NCBI GenBank assembly: GCA_016187935.1
Contig: JACPIU010000038.1
Location: 90,271-154,270, forward strand
Reading direction: 5' to 3'
Source: Bdellovibrio sp.
GTDB taxonomy: Bacteria > Bdellovibrionota > Bacteriovoracia > Bacteriovoracales > Bacteriovoracaceae
Length of the DNA stretch: 64,000 bases
Below, one piece after another: positions 9,204 to 17,431 of this stretch (position 1 is the stretch's first letter; every line of letters starts with the position of its first letter). The position numbers and the translations under genes are program-made. A model generated the notes under the pieces. That model did not search any database. It was not told the origin of the DNA and saw only the letters and a list, made by a program, of their open reading frames with translations.

Positions 9204-10166
9204 TCATGGGGTTCTAATCTTCTCTATTGAGAGATGCAATCCCTTGGCATGGTGTCTAAAGTAATCTCGAAAATCGGTGCCTTCGAGCTGCTGCGGATTC
9301 TCCGCAACTGCCAACATACAGACAATATTGCTTGGGCCGGTATGCCAGGCGTGCAGATCGAAAACGCGGTGGCCGTCTCTCTCAATATCTTGTTTGATCT
9401 TAGAGAGGGACATTCCCTTTGGATGGGCATCAAGAAGCTCCCGAGCGGTGGCGCGACTAAGGGAATACGCCCATCTCAAAATGACTGCTGAACCGATGAT
9501 TCCCATCATAGGATCAGTCCACACGGCGGAAAAATACTTTCCGATCATAAGAGCAAAAATCGCCAAACCGGAAGTTAGAGCATCGGCCAGGACATGAACC
9601 AAAGCACTCCGATGGTTGTGGTCTTCTACCTGATGATGAGAATGGCCATGATGGTCTGATTCGTGTTGCTCATCGTGATGATCATCATCGTGTTCGTGAT
9701 GGTGACGAAGGCCGAGAATACCGGCACTGACGATATTGACCAGCAATCCAATTCCAGCAATCACAATCGCTTCATTAAATTCAATTGATACAGGGTGAAG
9801 AAGTCGTTGGACTGATTCAAAAGCCATCCAAACGGCAATAATGCCTAGGCCTACGGCACTTGTGTATCCACCAAGAGGAAGGAGCTTTCCAGTTCCAAAA
9901 TTAAGCTTGCTGGATAATTTATGGGATCGGGCCAAACGATAGACCAAGTAAGCGATACCAAGTGCTCCGGCATGGGATGCCATGTGGTATCCGTCGGCAA
10001 GAAGCGCCATTGATCCCGTGATATGGCCAGCAGCAATTTCGACGGCCATCATGACAGTCGTGAGCAAAACGACCCATAAAGTACGCTTTTCGTTGCTTGA
10101 AATTTCCGCAAAATCTACTGCAAGTTCATTGGCCTGATTGCAAAAATCGAATTTCTGCGATTTCAC
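9204..10166 (-). CDS. dmeF: DmeF-type cation diffusion facilitator (Co/Ni exporter)
   Basis: A CDF-family proton-coupled metal exporter with about six membrane segments. The first metal site motif is seen in LLADGYHMASHA, where the HxxxD-like pattern is typical of DmeF proteins. Between membrane segments IV and V lies a long His/Asp-rich loop (residues ~155-185), also typical of DmeF. The start is a GTG at 10166 with GGAGGTGAATCT in front; this site contains the stop of rcnR 4 nt upstream. Pairing with an RcnR-type repressor supports Co and/or Ni as substrate; Zn cannot be excluded. Confidence 0.85.
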   Translation of the reverse strand: MKSQKFDFCNQANELAVDFAEISSNEKRTLWVVLLTTVMMAVEIAAGHITGSMALLADGYHMASHAGALGIAYLVYRLARSHKLSSKLNFGTGKLLPLGGYTSAVGLGIIAVWMAFESVQRLLHPVSIEFNEAIVIAGIGLLVNIVSAGILGLRHHHEHDDDHHDEQHESDHHGHSHHQVEDHNHRSALVHVLADALTSGLAIFALMIGKYFSAVWTDPMMGIIGSAVILRWAYSLSRATARELLDAHPKGMSLSKIKQDIERDGHRVFDLHAWHTGPSNIVCMLAVAENPQQLEGTDFRDYFRHHAKGLHLSIEKIRTP

Positions 10167-10170
10167 AGAT

Positions 10171-10443
10171 TCACCTCCAGAAACTTTTCATAATTTCAAT
10201 GGTCTGTTCTCCGGCCTCACTTGCATCTTTTGCGCTTTTTGCGGCGACCACATGCTCTCGAATATGTCCCTCGATGATCTCACCGATCAGCCCTTGAAGC
10301 GCCCCGCGTGCTCCGGCCAGTCTTTGAAGAACAATGTAACACTCGTCTCCCTTTTCGAGAGAACTCGCAACAGCACCGAGTTGCCCTTGAATTCTCTTGA
10401 TACGAACGAGGAGTCTTTCTTTGTTTTTTGCGGTGTGTGGCAT
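10171..10443 (-). CDS. dmeR: RcnR/DmeR-type metal-responsive repressor
   Basis: A 90-residue all-helical repressor of the CsoR/RcnR/FrmR family. The four positions that define Ni/Co sensing in RcnR are all present: H3, C35, H60 and H64. That distinguishes it from Cu-sensing CsoR (Cys-His-Cys) and from formaldehyde-sensing FrmR. It should release DNA on Ni(II) or Co(II) binding and so control dmeF directly downstream. There is no visible Shine-Dalgarno before the ATG; instead a likely operator sits there, so the mRNA from the local promoter may be nearly leaderless. Confidence 0.9.
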   Translation of the reverse strand: MPHTAKNKERLLVRIKRIQGQLGAVASSLEKGDECYIVLQRLAGARGALQGLIGEIIEGHIREHVVAAKSAKDASEAGEQTIEIMKSFWR

Positions 10444-10444
10444 A

Positions 10445-10460
10445 GTATAGTGGGGTATAC
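10445..10460. promoter_or_regulatory. Probable RcnR/DmeR operator
   Basis: The sequence GTATA-GTGGGG-TATAC is a G-tract flanked by inverted AT-rich arms. This is the general layout of operators bound by RcnR/CsoR-family repressors. It starts 2 nt from the dmeR start codon and reaches the stop codon of the ATPase gene, so it can control a promoter for dmeR-dmeF within the end of the ATPase gene. Extra TATAC and TATAG copies next to it could form a -10 element on the minus strand. Confidence 0.6.
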
Positions 10461-12565
10461 TATACTTTACTTAGGCCGTCCATCTTAAAGGGCCGAAAGG
10501 AATTGCTGGCGACTAAAATCGTCGAGAAGTTGTGCAAAAAAGAGGAACGAGATGGTGACAATCGTCCCATCATGCCGAGAAGAAGGAAAATTGAGTTTAA
10601 TGTGAGAATGGCGGTATTATTGTGACTAATCCTACTTAGGGCTTTTTTAGCAAAATGGCGTCCGCTGATGAGAGAGGAAAGTTCGCCATTAAGCAAAATG
10701 ACATGGGAAGTTTCTTTCGCCAAATCAGCACCATGATGAAGGGCCACACCGATATCAGCGCTTGCGAGCGCCAGAGAATCATTCATCCCATCGCCCACCA
10801 TGACAACAGAACTTCCATTCTTTTTTAGCTTCTCAATAATGGCCTTTTTCTCATCGGGAAGTACTTCAGCATAATATTCTTCGATATCTAATTCTTGCGC
10901 CACTGCTTTGGCCGTTTTTAATCCGTCCCCGGTCAGCATGACAATATGTTTAACGCCAATTTCCTTCAGATCTTTGATGAATTTTTTGGAACTCGGCCCG
11001 ATAGGATCGTAAATGGCAATCAGCCCCTTCAGCTTTCCTGCAACGGCGAGATAAAGAAGAGTATGTCCTTGTTCTCCATGACGATTGATCTCAGATTGAG
11101 CAATGGAGATGTCAATCTCGCCATGATCATGAACAAAGTGCTGGCTCCCAAGAAGGACATCCTCATCTTGAATTCTGGCAGAAATGCCGTGAGACATGAC
11201 ATATTTGATCGCCGTGTGTTCCTCCTCATGGAGGAGATTTAAATCATGCGCATATTTGGTCACGGCGGTGGCGACAGGATGGGGAAAATGCTCCTCAAGG
11301 CAGGCGGCGATTTTCATCACTGTCTCATTTGAAACTCCATGATAGCTGTACACTCCACACACCGAAGGACGGGCCTGAGTGAGGGTGCCTGTCTTATCCA
11401 ACACCACAACATCAAATTTATTAAGTTTTTCAAGATACCGGCCACCTTTGATTAATATCCCTTGTTTGGAAGCATCAAGCATGGCCCTCCTTAGGGCAAG
11501 AGGTGTGGCCAGCTTGAGGGCGCAGGAATAGTCGATCAAAAGAAGAGACGAAGCACGGTTGAGATTGCCTGTAAAAAAGTAAGTTAAGGCACTCAAGGCA
11601 AAAATAGTAGGAACCAATTTATCGGCCAATTGTTCGATTCGCCCTTCGAGTTCCCCTTTATAGAGAGGTGAACTTTCAATGATATTGATAATTTTGGCAA
11701 TTTTTGTGTCACAACCAACGGCAGTGGCCTCGATCACCAGTTGACCATCTTCAATTACAGTGCGGGCAAAAACACTTTTTCCGGTTGTCTTAAATGCCGC
11801 CTGGAATTCTCCTGTCATGAGACTCTGATTTACAGAGGCCTCACCGCTTACAACTTTCCCATCGACTGGAATAAAATTCCCGGCATGCACGACTACGTGA
11901 TCCTGGACTTTAAGTTCACTGGCATCAATTTGCACCTCATTTCCATCACGCAACACCCACACCTGGTTGTTATCGCTCTCTAAAAGAGATGACAGTGCAA
12001 TATGGGAATGGTGCCTGGTTAAATCCTCCAGGTATCCACCCAGAAGCAATAGGAAGGAAGTATTGGAGACAGTTCTATAGTCTTTTTTAAGAAAAGAGCA
12101 CAAAATGGCAGAAAAATCTAAAATGCGGGTATCAAATTTCCTTTCTGAAAAAGCGATCGCAGCTTCATGAAAGTAGCTCTTAAGCGTGAATGGTGCGAAA
12201 AGTGCCCCCAGAAAATTAGGCAGAACAGGTCTGAGTAGAATCAAAAGCCCTTTATAGAGAAGGGTATCTTTTTTTTTCTGGAGATTATCCTTCTTCGGCT
12301 GACCTGACCTGGCATAAGGAATCTGGTCAAGCTTTTTAACACCTTCAAAAATGCGCTCACGATCTTTTTTAGTTCCACTGTATTCAACAAGAAGGCCGCC
12401 GGTGCGATGGTTAAAGCTGACTTGAGGACGAGAGTCTGCGGTAAATGCAAAAAGCTCATCGAGTTTTTTAGAATCAAGAGGGCCTAGGAAGGACTTGCGG
12501 AAATTGAAACGCAATCTTTTTGGAAGTTCATGAACGAGATCAAACTCAATTGACAGTGGTTTCAT
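10460..12565 (-). CDS. Heavy-metal P1B-type ATPase with atypical SCALK membrane motif
   Basis: A 701-residue inner-membrane metal pump. The N-terminus (residues ~1-80) looks like an HMA-type fold without the CxxC metal site. Actuator motif MTGEF, phosphorylation site DKTGTLT and hinge MVGDGMNDSLAL are intact. The metal-selective membrane motif is DYSCALKLATP, so the first Cys-Pro of the usual CPC is replaced by Ser and the second Cys keeps its place. Selectivity is thus not the classic Cu or Zn/Cd type. It overlaps the upstream small gene by 20 nt and abuts the dmeR operator, suggesting a metal-efflux operon. Confidence 0.85.
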   Translation of the reverse strand: MKPLSIEFDLVHELPKRLRFNFRKSFLGPLDSKKLDELFAFTADSRPQVSFNHRTGGLLVEYSGTKKDRERIFEGVKKLDQIPYARSGQPKKDNLQKKKDTLLYKGLLILLRPVLPNFLGALFAPFTLKSYFHEAAIAFSERKFDTRILDFSAILCSFLKKDYRTVSNTSFLLLLGGYLEDLTRHHSHIALSSLLESDNNQVWVLRDGNEVQIDASELKVQDHVVVHAGNFIPVDGKVVSGEASVNQSLMTGEFQAAFKTTGKSVFARTVIEDGQLVIEATAVGCDTKIAKIINIIESSPLYKGELEGRIEQLADKLVPTIFALSALTYFFTGNLNRASSLLLIDYSCALKLATPLALRRAMLDASKQGILIKGGRYLEKLNKFDVVVLDKTGTLTQARPSVCGVYSYHGVSNETVMKIAACLEEHFPHPVATAVTKYAHDLNLLHEEEHTAIKYVMSHGISARIQDEDVLLGSQHFVHDHGEIDISIAQSEINRHGEQGHTLLYLAVAGKLKGLIAIYDPIGPSSKKFIKDLKEIGVKHIVMLTGDGLKTAKAVAQELDIEEYYAEVLPDEKKAIIEKLKKNGSSVVMVGDGMNDSLALASADIGVALHHGADLAKETSHVILLNGELSSLISGRHFAKKALSRISHNNTAILTLNSIFLLLGMMGRLSPSRSSFLHNFSTILVASNSFRPFKMDGLSKV

Positions 12566-12845
12566 TTTCAGATGTCATCGTTGTTGCTTGAGTTGTCACC
12601 AGGCCCTTTTCTTTTTCATAGTGATGGACAGCTTCCGCCCACATATCGGAAAAATCTTCCCGGGCCTTCTCGAATTCTGTCAAAGTCCATTCCTTCACAG
12701 CATAACTTTTCTTCATGCCCATGACGAGAAAGGGCCGCAATTGCTTGCGATATTTAATAATGGCCAGCAGAACAATAATACCGCCGGCCCCGATGGCCCA
12801 AGGAAGCAGAGAACTTTTTCGATTGTTGGAAGGGCCCTGTAACAT
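12546..12845 (-). CDS. Small single-pass membrane protein associated with the P-type ATPase
   Basis: A 99-residue protein with one membrane helix (LLPWAIGAGGIIVLLAIIKY) followed by a charged helix (FEKAREDFSDMWAEAVHHYE). Small proteins of this shape, some assigned to DUF5132, are found next to P1B ATPases of this kind; the family match here is my inference. ATG 12845 has GGGAG in front. The 3' end overlaps the ATPase start by 20 nt, so the two are probably coupled and may form a complex. Confidence 0.6.
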   Translation of the reverse strand: MLQGPSNNRKSSLLPWAIGAGGIIVLLAIIKYRKQLRPFLVMGMKKSYAVKEWTLTEFEKAREDFSDMWAEAVHHYEKEKGLVTTQATTMTSENETTVN

Positions 12846-12854
12846 TAACGCTCC

Positions 12855-13778
12855 CTAAAACATGTTAAGAATGACTGTTTGAAAGAATAGATCGGGTAGA
12901 ATCATTTCACCAGTCCAAATGTAATCAAGTCCATCTAAACGTTTAAGAATTCCGGTCTCAATTCCGCCTTTTGAGATCAGGTATGGTAACACCAGGGCCA
13001 CACCACCTTTTTCCTGTGCCCCACTTACAAACTGGCGAAATATTTTGGTGGCCTCATCACGTGTTGGGCGGTCAGCATCATCGCGCAGACTGACGATATG
13101 AAATTTTCCAACTGGCAAAAGATAGCTTAGATCGCGAAGATATTTTTGGGCCATCTCAACCCAGTGGGTATTGTCTTCTTCCGAAATCGGGCCGTGCATC
13201 ACGAAGACGACTTCCATTTGTGACAGAGAATAATTTTGCTCTCTAGCAAGTTGAATTAAATGCTGGAGGCGATTACTCAAAATCATTGAGAGATGAGGGT
13301 TATAGTCAATGGCCGGGCGGTAATCAATCGGTCCTTGAAAAGCAATGCGCGCTGTAGGAATGGGAAGAGGAAGATCAGGTCTCTTCCCAAAAATATATTT
13401 CTGCATTTCAATTACAGGAGAATAGGATGAGAGATAAAGGGGGATAACTCGCAATGAGTCCAGTGTCTTACCTCGTGCCGCCATTTTCTCCCTTAGTCGT
13501 TCTATTCCAAGATTAAAACAATCTGTTGACCACATACCGAAGGCCACTTCGATGTCCTTGGTCGATTGGCCACGCAGAGATTCGATCATTTCAAGCACAC
13601 TTTGTTCCCAAATTGGGGGATGATGATAACCACAGGTATGGGGATCAGCCACGCCATGGCCATGACCATGACCACCACCATGAATCGAACCATGGGCCAA
13701 AAATAGAACACCTTCATCGGCCAGGGCGATATTCATAAGAAGGGTAAGAGAAAATAGCAATAATTTTATTTTGCACAT
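12855..13778 (-). CDS. Exported two-domain CbiX/CfbA-like protein with His-rich N-terminus
   Basis: After a signal peptide (CKIKLLLFSLTLLMNIALA), the mature part opens with VLFLAHGS and a His/Gly-rich stretch (GGGHGHGHG, then HTCGYHH). Two CbiX-like class II chelatase domains can be seen: residues ~24-170 (VLFLAHGS, RVIPLYLSSYSPVI) and ~190-300 (VVFVMHGP, LVLPYLISKG). Family members insert Co, Ni or Fe into sirohydrochlorin in the cytoplasm, so an exported form is unusual. First gene of the metal operon, 9 nt before the small membrane protein. It may act as a periplasmic Co/Ni binder rather than a chelatase. Confidence 0.7.
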   Translation of the reverse strand: MCKIKLLLFSLTLLMNIALADEGVLFLAHGSIHGGGHGHGHGVADPHTCGYHHPPIWEQSVLEMIESLRGQSTKDIEVAFGMWSTDCFNLGIERLREKMAARGKTLDSLRVIPLYLSSYSPVIEMQKYIFGKRPDLPLPIPTARIAFQGPIDYRPAIDYNPHLSMILSNRLQHLIQLAREQNYSLSQMEVVFVMHGPISEEDNTHWVEMAQKYLRDLSYLLPVGKFHIVSLRDDADRPTRDEATKIFRQFVSGAQEKGGVALVLPYLISKGGIETGILKRLDGLDYIWTGEMILPDLFFQTVILNMF

Positions 13779-13929
13779 GATTTGTACCTTCGGTGTATGC
13801 GGTCAGATTATCTGCCACTTTTTTGGGAATACTAGACATAAAAGTTTTGGTTGTCAAACTTTTATATGAAGGGCGAAACACACTGCTAATATAACCGCGT
13901 TGCATCCTGTTGCTCTGGTGGTATGACAG

Positions 13930-13959
13930 GAGAAAACAGTGCCGAAGCACTGTTTTCTC
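13930..13959. terminator. Probable bidirectional hairpin terminator
   Basis: A perfect 13-bp stem closes a CGAA loop (left arm 13930-13942, right arm 13947-13959). The core CAGTGC/GCACTG is flanked by AAAA on one side and TTTT on the other, so each strand shows a hairpin with a U-rich 3' arm. It lies downstream of the lipoprotein gene and upstream of the CbiX-like gene, insulating the metal operon. Confidence 0.6.
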
Positions 13960-14002
13960 GACCCAAGAGCGGTCGAAGATCGCCCAAAGTGTGAGCAATA
14001 AC

Positions 14003-14854
14003 CTATTTCTTATTTAAAGCATCGCTAAATTCTTCAACAAAGAGATTCGCGGTTTTGATTCCGTGTTGTGCAAATAATTTGTCTTGCTGAAGAGGGTTAA
14101 CCGCTCCTGCCACAATGGCAGCGCTACCGGGAGATGTTCCAAACCATTGCCTGAGATTGAGTAGTTCTTTCCCCTCTTTATCAATGAGAGTTACAGTAAA
14201 TGCCGAGCCAGTAGAAGCAGAACCGGTTCCTCCGACACAAGCTTCACAGCTAAATGAAAATCCGGGATCATTGATAATCAAAACAGCATCCACACCAAGC
14301 GCTTCGATGCTTTTTTTAATGTACTCGGCTTCATCACTCGTACCTGTGGAAGCTTTCCCGTCCCACCAATTATTAACCAGGCCAAAATTTTGTAAATATT
14401 CCGGGCCAGCACAAAGTGGTTGACCTCCTCCGGTATAACTCGCCACCGTAGTCATAAAGCTACTGAAACCGGATTCCTCTTTTTTAGCAGGAGCTGGGGC
14501 CCTATAACTTCCCAGGTCAACAAATTTTTTGTTTTTTTTCATATCGTCATAAGAAACGAATTTGAATGGGAGTTGAGAGGTATTGGCAGTGTGGATGAAT
14601 TCTTTTAATGCCTTATCGGAGGCCTTAACTCCGTCGCCAACAGAGGCCTCTTTGGCAATCATTTTCACCACATCGGTCAATGACGTTCCGCTCTTTTGGC
14701 CTCTGGGATCTTCTTTGAATTCGATTCTCTGTGGCACCGAATAAACCACAACGGCAACAGTTTTAACTTTGCTAATCCGATCCTTGTCGATTTTTTTTGT
14801 ACTGCCACAGCTCGCTAACAACATGATAACCAATGCTAATAAAACTAACTTCAT
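14003..14854 (-). CDS. Putative lipoprotein of unknown function
   Basis: The start is ATG 14854, with GGAGGAAAGA before it, rather than the first ATG four codons upstream. The product begins KLVLLALVIMLLASCGS, a clear lipobox (LASC), so it should be a lipid-anchored envelope protein. The remainder (about 283 residues in all) contains a Cys pair in FSCEACVGGTG and a Ser/Gly-rich stretch near the end. No named family recognised. It appears monocistronic, between the hairpin at 13930 and a 200-nt gap before rseP. Confidence 0.7.
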   Translation of the reverse strand: MKLVLLALVIMLLASCGSTKKIDKDRISKVKTVAVVVYSVPQRIEFKEDPRGQKSGTSLTDVVKMIAKEASVGDGVKASDKALKEFIHTANTSQLPFKFVSYDDMKKNKKFVDLGSYRAPAPAKKEESGFSSFMTTVASYTGGGQPLCAGPEYLQNFGLVNNWWDGKASTGTSDEAEYIKKSIEALGVDAVLIINDPGFSFSCEACVGGTGSASTGSAFTVTLIDKEGKELLNLRQWFGTSPGSAAIVAGAVNPLQQDKLFAQHGIKTANLFVEEFSDALNKK

Positions 14855-15059
14855 TCTTTCCTCCATGAATTTTTTACTTGCTCGTGTGACATCCCATAAA
14901 TTTTCTATGCAAAAATTTACTGGAGGCCATCCAAATTAAACGAGTAATTGTGATTTGAATTATAGATAAATGAAAAAATTGTTCAACCCGAAAATATTGT
15001 TCTCAGGGCCATAACGGACTAAAGCTATCACCTAATTTGCATGGAATAGTTGATCATGT

Positions 15060-16307
15060 TTAAAAAAATAACTGCATAATATCGTTGATCAGGGCCGTGG
15101 TAGTCAAAAGGATGATGAAAGATTGTCCTAATAAAAAGGCCAACCGCATCCCCTGCGCACTAAGACGTTTTTTCATCAGCATTTCATAGAGACATAAAAA
15201 GACGTGTCCTCCATCCAAAACAGGTATTGGCATAAGATTGATGATTCCCAAATTGATGGAAATCACCGCCAGAATGAAGAGATAAGTGGCGAGACCAAAA
15301 TCCATGGCCACAGTCACCAACTTACCAATCATGAGGGGACCGGAAATTTGTGTCAGCTCAAGCTCACCAGTAAAAAGTTTTTGGTAATCTCTCAACAATC
15401 CCAGCAGCAGGCCGGAAACACCGAACTCTTTGTCATTATCAATTACAGGCATCTGCCGCTTCCCTTGCAGATTGTGATAAAGACCGGCGCTATGAATTCC
15501 TAATTTTTTATCTGAAGATTTTATATCCCTTTCGAGTATGTTCCCCTCCCGCAGCAGCCGCAATGTAAAAAATTCTTTATGTGTCAGAATCTTTTTTACC
15601 ATCTCTTCAAAGGATTTGAGGCGTTCACCATTCACACCCACAATTACATCCCCCGGTCTTATATCCATGCGATCAGCAAGAGAACCTGCTTCCACTTTGC
15701 TGATCTTCAAATCCAGGGGATAGAACCCCTGATCCATCATATGATTGAGATTGTGGATATTAACGTGCATGATTTTACTTCCCGTACTTTCGTGCAGATA
15801 GAAGAGTCCGCCCAAGGGGGCTTCATCCAGTTCTTCAAGATAGGTTTTTAAATAATGTTTTTGTGGATGTGTGGAAAGTATAAACTCATTGCTGTGGGCA
15901 TCGACGACAATGGGCAGGCGCTTGAGTTTTATCGTTTCGGACCATGATCCATTTTGCAAAAGCGCCACCAAGAATAAGGCCGGCACAATATTAAATATCG
16001 GACCTCCCATGCCAATAAGCATTCTCTTCCAAGGTGGTTGGTGGTGAAAACTTTTATGATACTCAGCAGGTGGGAGACCGCTCGCTTCGCCGGGATCCTC
16101 ACCAGTCATTTTAACCATACCGCCCAAGGGCAAAAGCCGCCACTCATAGGCGGTATCACCTCGGGAAAAGACCAAAAGGCGAGGCCCAAACCCCACGGTG
16201 AAACGTCTGATTTGCACCTTAAACAGGCGCGCCATGAGAAAGTGGCCCAGTTCATGAATAAGAATCAACAAAAGCAAAAAGAACCAGAAGGCCAGGAATT
16301 TCATCAT
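15060..16307 (-). CDS. rseP: RseP-type site-2 protease (RIP metalloprotease)
   Basis: An intramembrane zinc protease. The active-site helix IHELGHFLMARLF near residue 18 gives HExxH, and the second motif NLMPIPVLDGGH lies in the C-terminal third. One PDZ-like segment is visible (LADRMDIRPGDVIVGVNG). In other bacteria RseP cuts anti-sigma factors and remnant signal peptides. The length (415) is slightly below the E. coli enzyme, and only one PDZ copy is easily seen. Ribosome site AGGAGAGAATGTC precedes the start. The usual neighbours (dxr, bamA, cdsA) are absent here. Confidence 0.9.
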   Translation of the reverse strand: MMKFLAFWFFLLLLILIHELGHFLMARLFKVQIRRFTVGFGPRLLVFSRGDTAYEWRLLPLGGMVKMTGEDPGEASGLPPAEYHKSFHHQPPWKRMLIGMGGPIFNIVPALFLVALLQNGSWSETIKLKRLPIVVDAHSNEFILSTHPQKHYLKTYLEELDEAPLGGLFYLHESTGSKIMHVNIHNLNHMMDQGFYPLDLKISKVEAGSLADRMDIRPGDVIVGVNGERLKSFEEMVKKILTHKEFFTLRLLREGNILERDIKSSDKKLGIHSAGLYHNLQGKRQMPVIDNDKEFGVSGLLLGLLRDYQKLFTGELELTQISGPLMIGKLVTVAMDFGLATYLFILAVISINLGIINLMPIPVLDGGHVFLCLYEMLMKKRLSAQGMRLAFLLGQSFIILLTTTALINDIMQLFF

Positions 16308-16414
16308 GACATTCTCTCCTGTGTGGCCTGCCGGTCGGACGCCTAATTATGTTAACACAGATAAAAAATTCTTTCTGCCAGGTTTAAATTTCCACTTGTG
16401 CTGGTCTTAGAGTC

Positions 16415-17431
16415 CTAAAATCTTGATAGGACTTGGGTAAGCGGTTCCAGCGCCACTCCCTTGATGATTGAGCCAATTAAAATGATACAAAACAAAAACA
16501 TGAAAACTTTGGTCAGCATAAAAGTGGCGTCCTGGATTTTTTCCAAGTGATTTTGGCATTCCAGACGATATTGATGGCACAAACGCTGCATGGCCTGAGG
16601 GATGTTTCCCGAGCGTTCGGCATGCTTGAGAGTCTGGACAAATTTTTCCGGAAGCTTGCGGTGCTTTAAAAAAGAATTGCATAAACTATCTCCGGCATTG
16701 ATTCTGGCGAGCACTCGCGGAAGATATCGTTTAAAATTAAAACTACCACTTGACTGATACGTCAAGGTCAGGGCCTCTTGGATTTCCATACCCGCCCTAA
16801 AGACCTCACTCATGACAAAGGTTACCCGGTACATGAGAAAGCTCTTCATACAACCGCCGAGATAGGGCCATTTCATCATGAACATTTCCAGCAGAGGTGC
16901 ATTTTTGAATTTGTACAGAATCATGATGATGGAGATGAGCAAAATTTGAAAAAGTCCTGTGTATTTCAAAAATGTCATGGCCCCTGACATTCCGTGCAAT
17001 CCCAATCCCAAAAAATCAATATCGGCACGACCGATTTTTGCCAACAAGAGCATACTGCCCGCTAAAAAAATTGCCACGGCCGAAATTTTGACAAAAAGAC
17101 CGACGATCATGGATTTAATCTTGCTCTGGTATCGATCTTCAAAGCGGATGAAGTCCGCAAGAACCCGCATAGCTTGAGGAAGTCTTCCGGCGACTTCCGA
17201 GGCGTGAAAAACGATCGGATAAAAACTGCCTTTGCCTTCGCCCCGAGGAAGCACTAACGCTTCACTTAAAGAGGGACCCTTAGCAATTTCTTTTTTGATT
17301 TTCTGATTGTATTTTTTCAAGCGCATGCCTTTGCCATTGAAATCTTCCAAATAGGTATTGAGGTCCATCCCCGCATCCAGATAGTCTGAAAGCCCTTCAC
17401 ACCAGTCGGCGAAAGTATTTTTTGAAATCAT
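16415..17431 (-). CDS. GspF/PilC-like inner-membrane platform protein
   Basis: A 338-residue protein with the layout of T2SSF proteins: a cytoplasmic helical domain (HASEVAGRLPQAMRVLADF), two membrane helices, a second cytoplasmic domain (HAERSGNIPQAMQRLCHQYR) and a final membrane helix. It closes the TadE-TadE-TadG operon and overlaps TadG by 4 nt. Dedicated TadB and TadC platform proteins are encoded elsewhere in the locus, so a GspF-type platform here is an extra and could serve a second assembly step. Confidence 0.8.
   Translation of the reverse strand: MISKNTFADWCEGLSDYLDAGMDLNTYLEDFNGKGMRLKKYNQKIKKEIAKGPSLSEALVLPRGEGKGSFYPIVFHASEVAGRLPQAMRVLADFIRFEDRYQSKIKSMIVGLFVKISAVAIFLAGSMLLLAKIGRADIDFLGLGLHGMSGAMTFLKYTGLFQILLISIIMILYKFKNAPLLEMFMMKWPYLGGCMKSFLMYRVTFVMSEVFRAGMEIQEALTLTYQSSGSFNFKRYLPRVLARINAGDSLCNSFLKHRKLPEKFVQTLKHAERSGNIPQAMQRLCHQYRLECQNHLEKIQDATFMLTKVFMFLFCIILIGSIIKGVALEPLTQVLSRF

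Noticed and set aside
13714..13998. 94-codon frame on the minus strand between the lipoprotein and the CbiX-like gene
   Set aside because: It runs through a strong hairpin terminator and overlaps the signal peptide region of the CbiX-like gene in another frame; composition is not protein-like.
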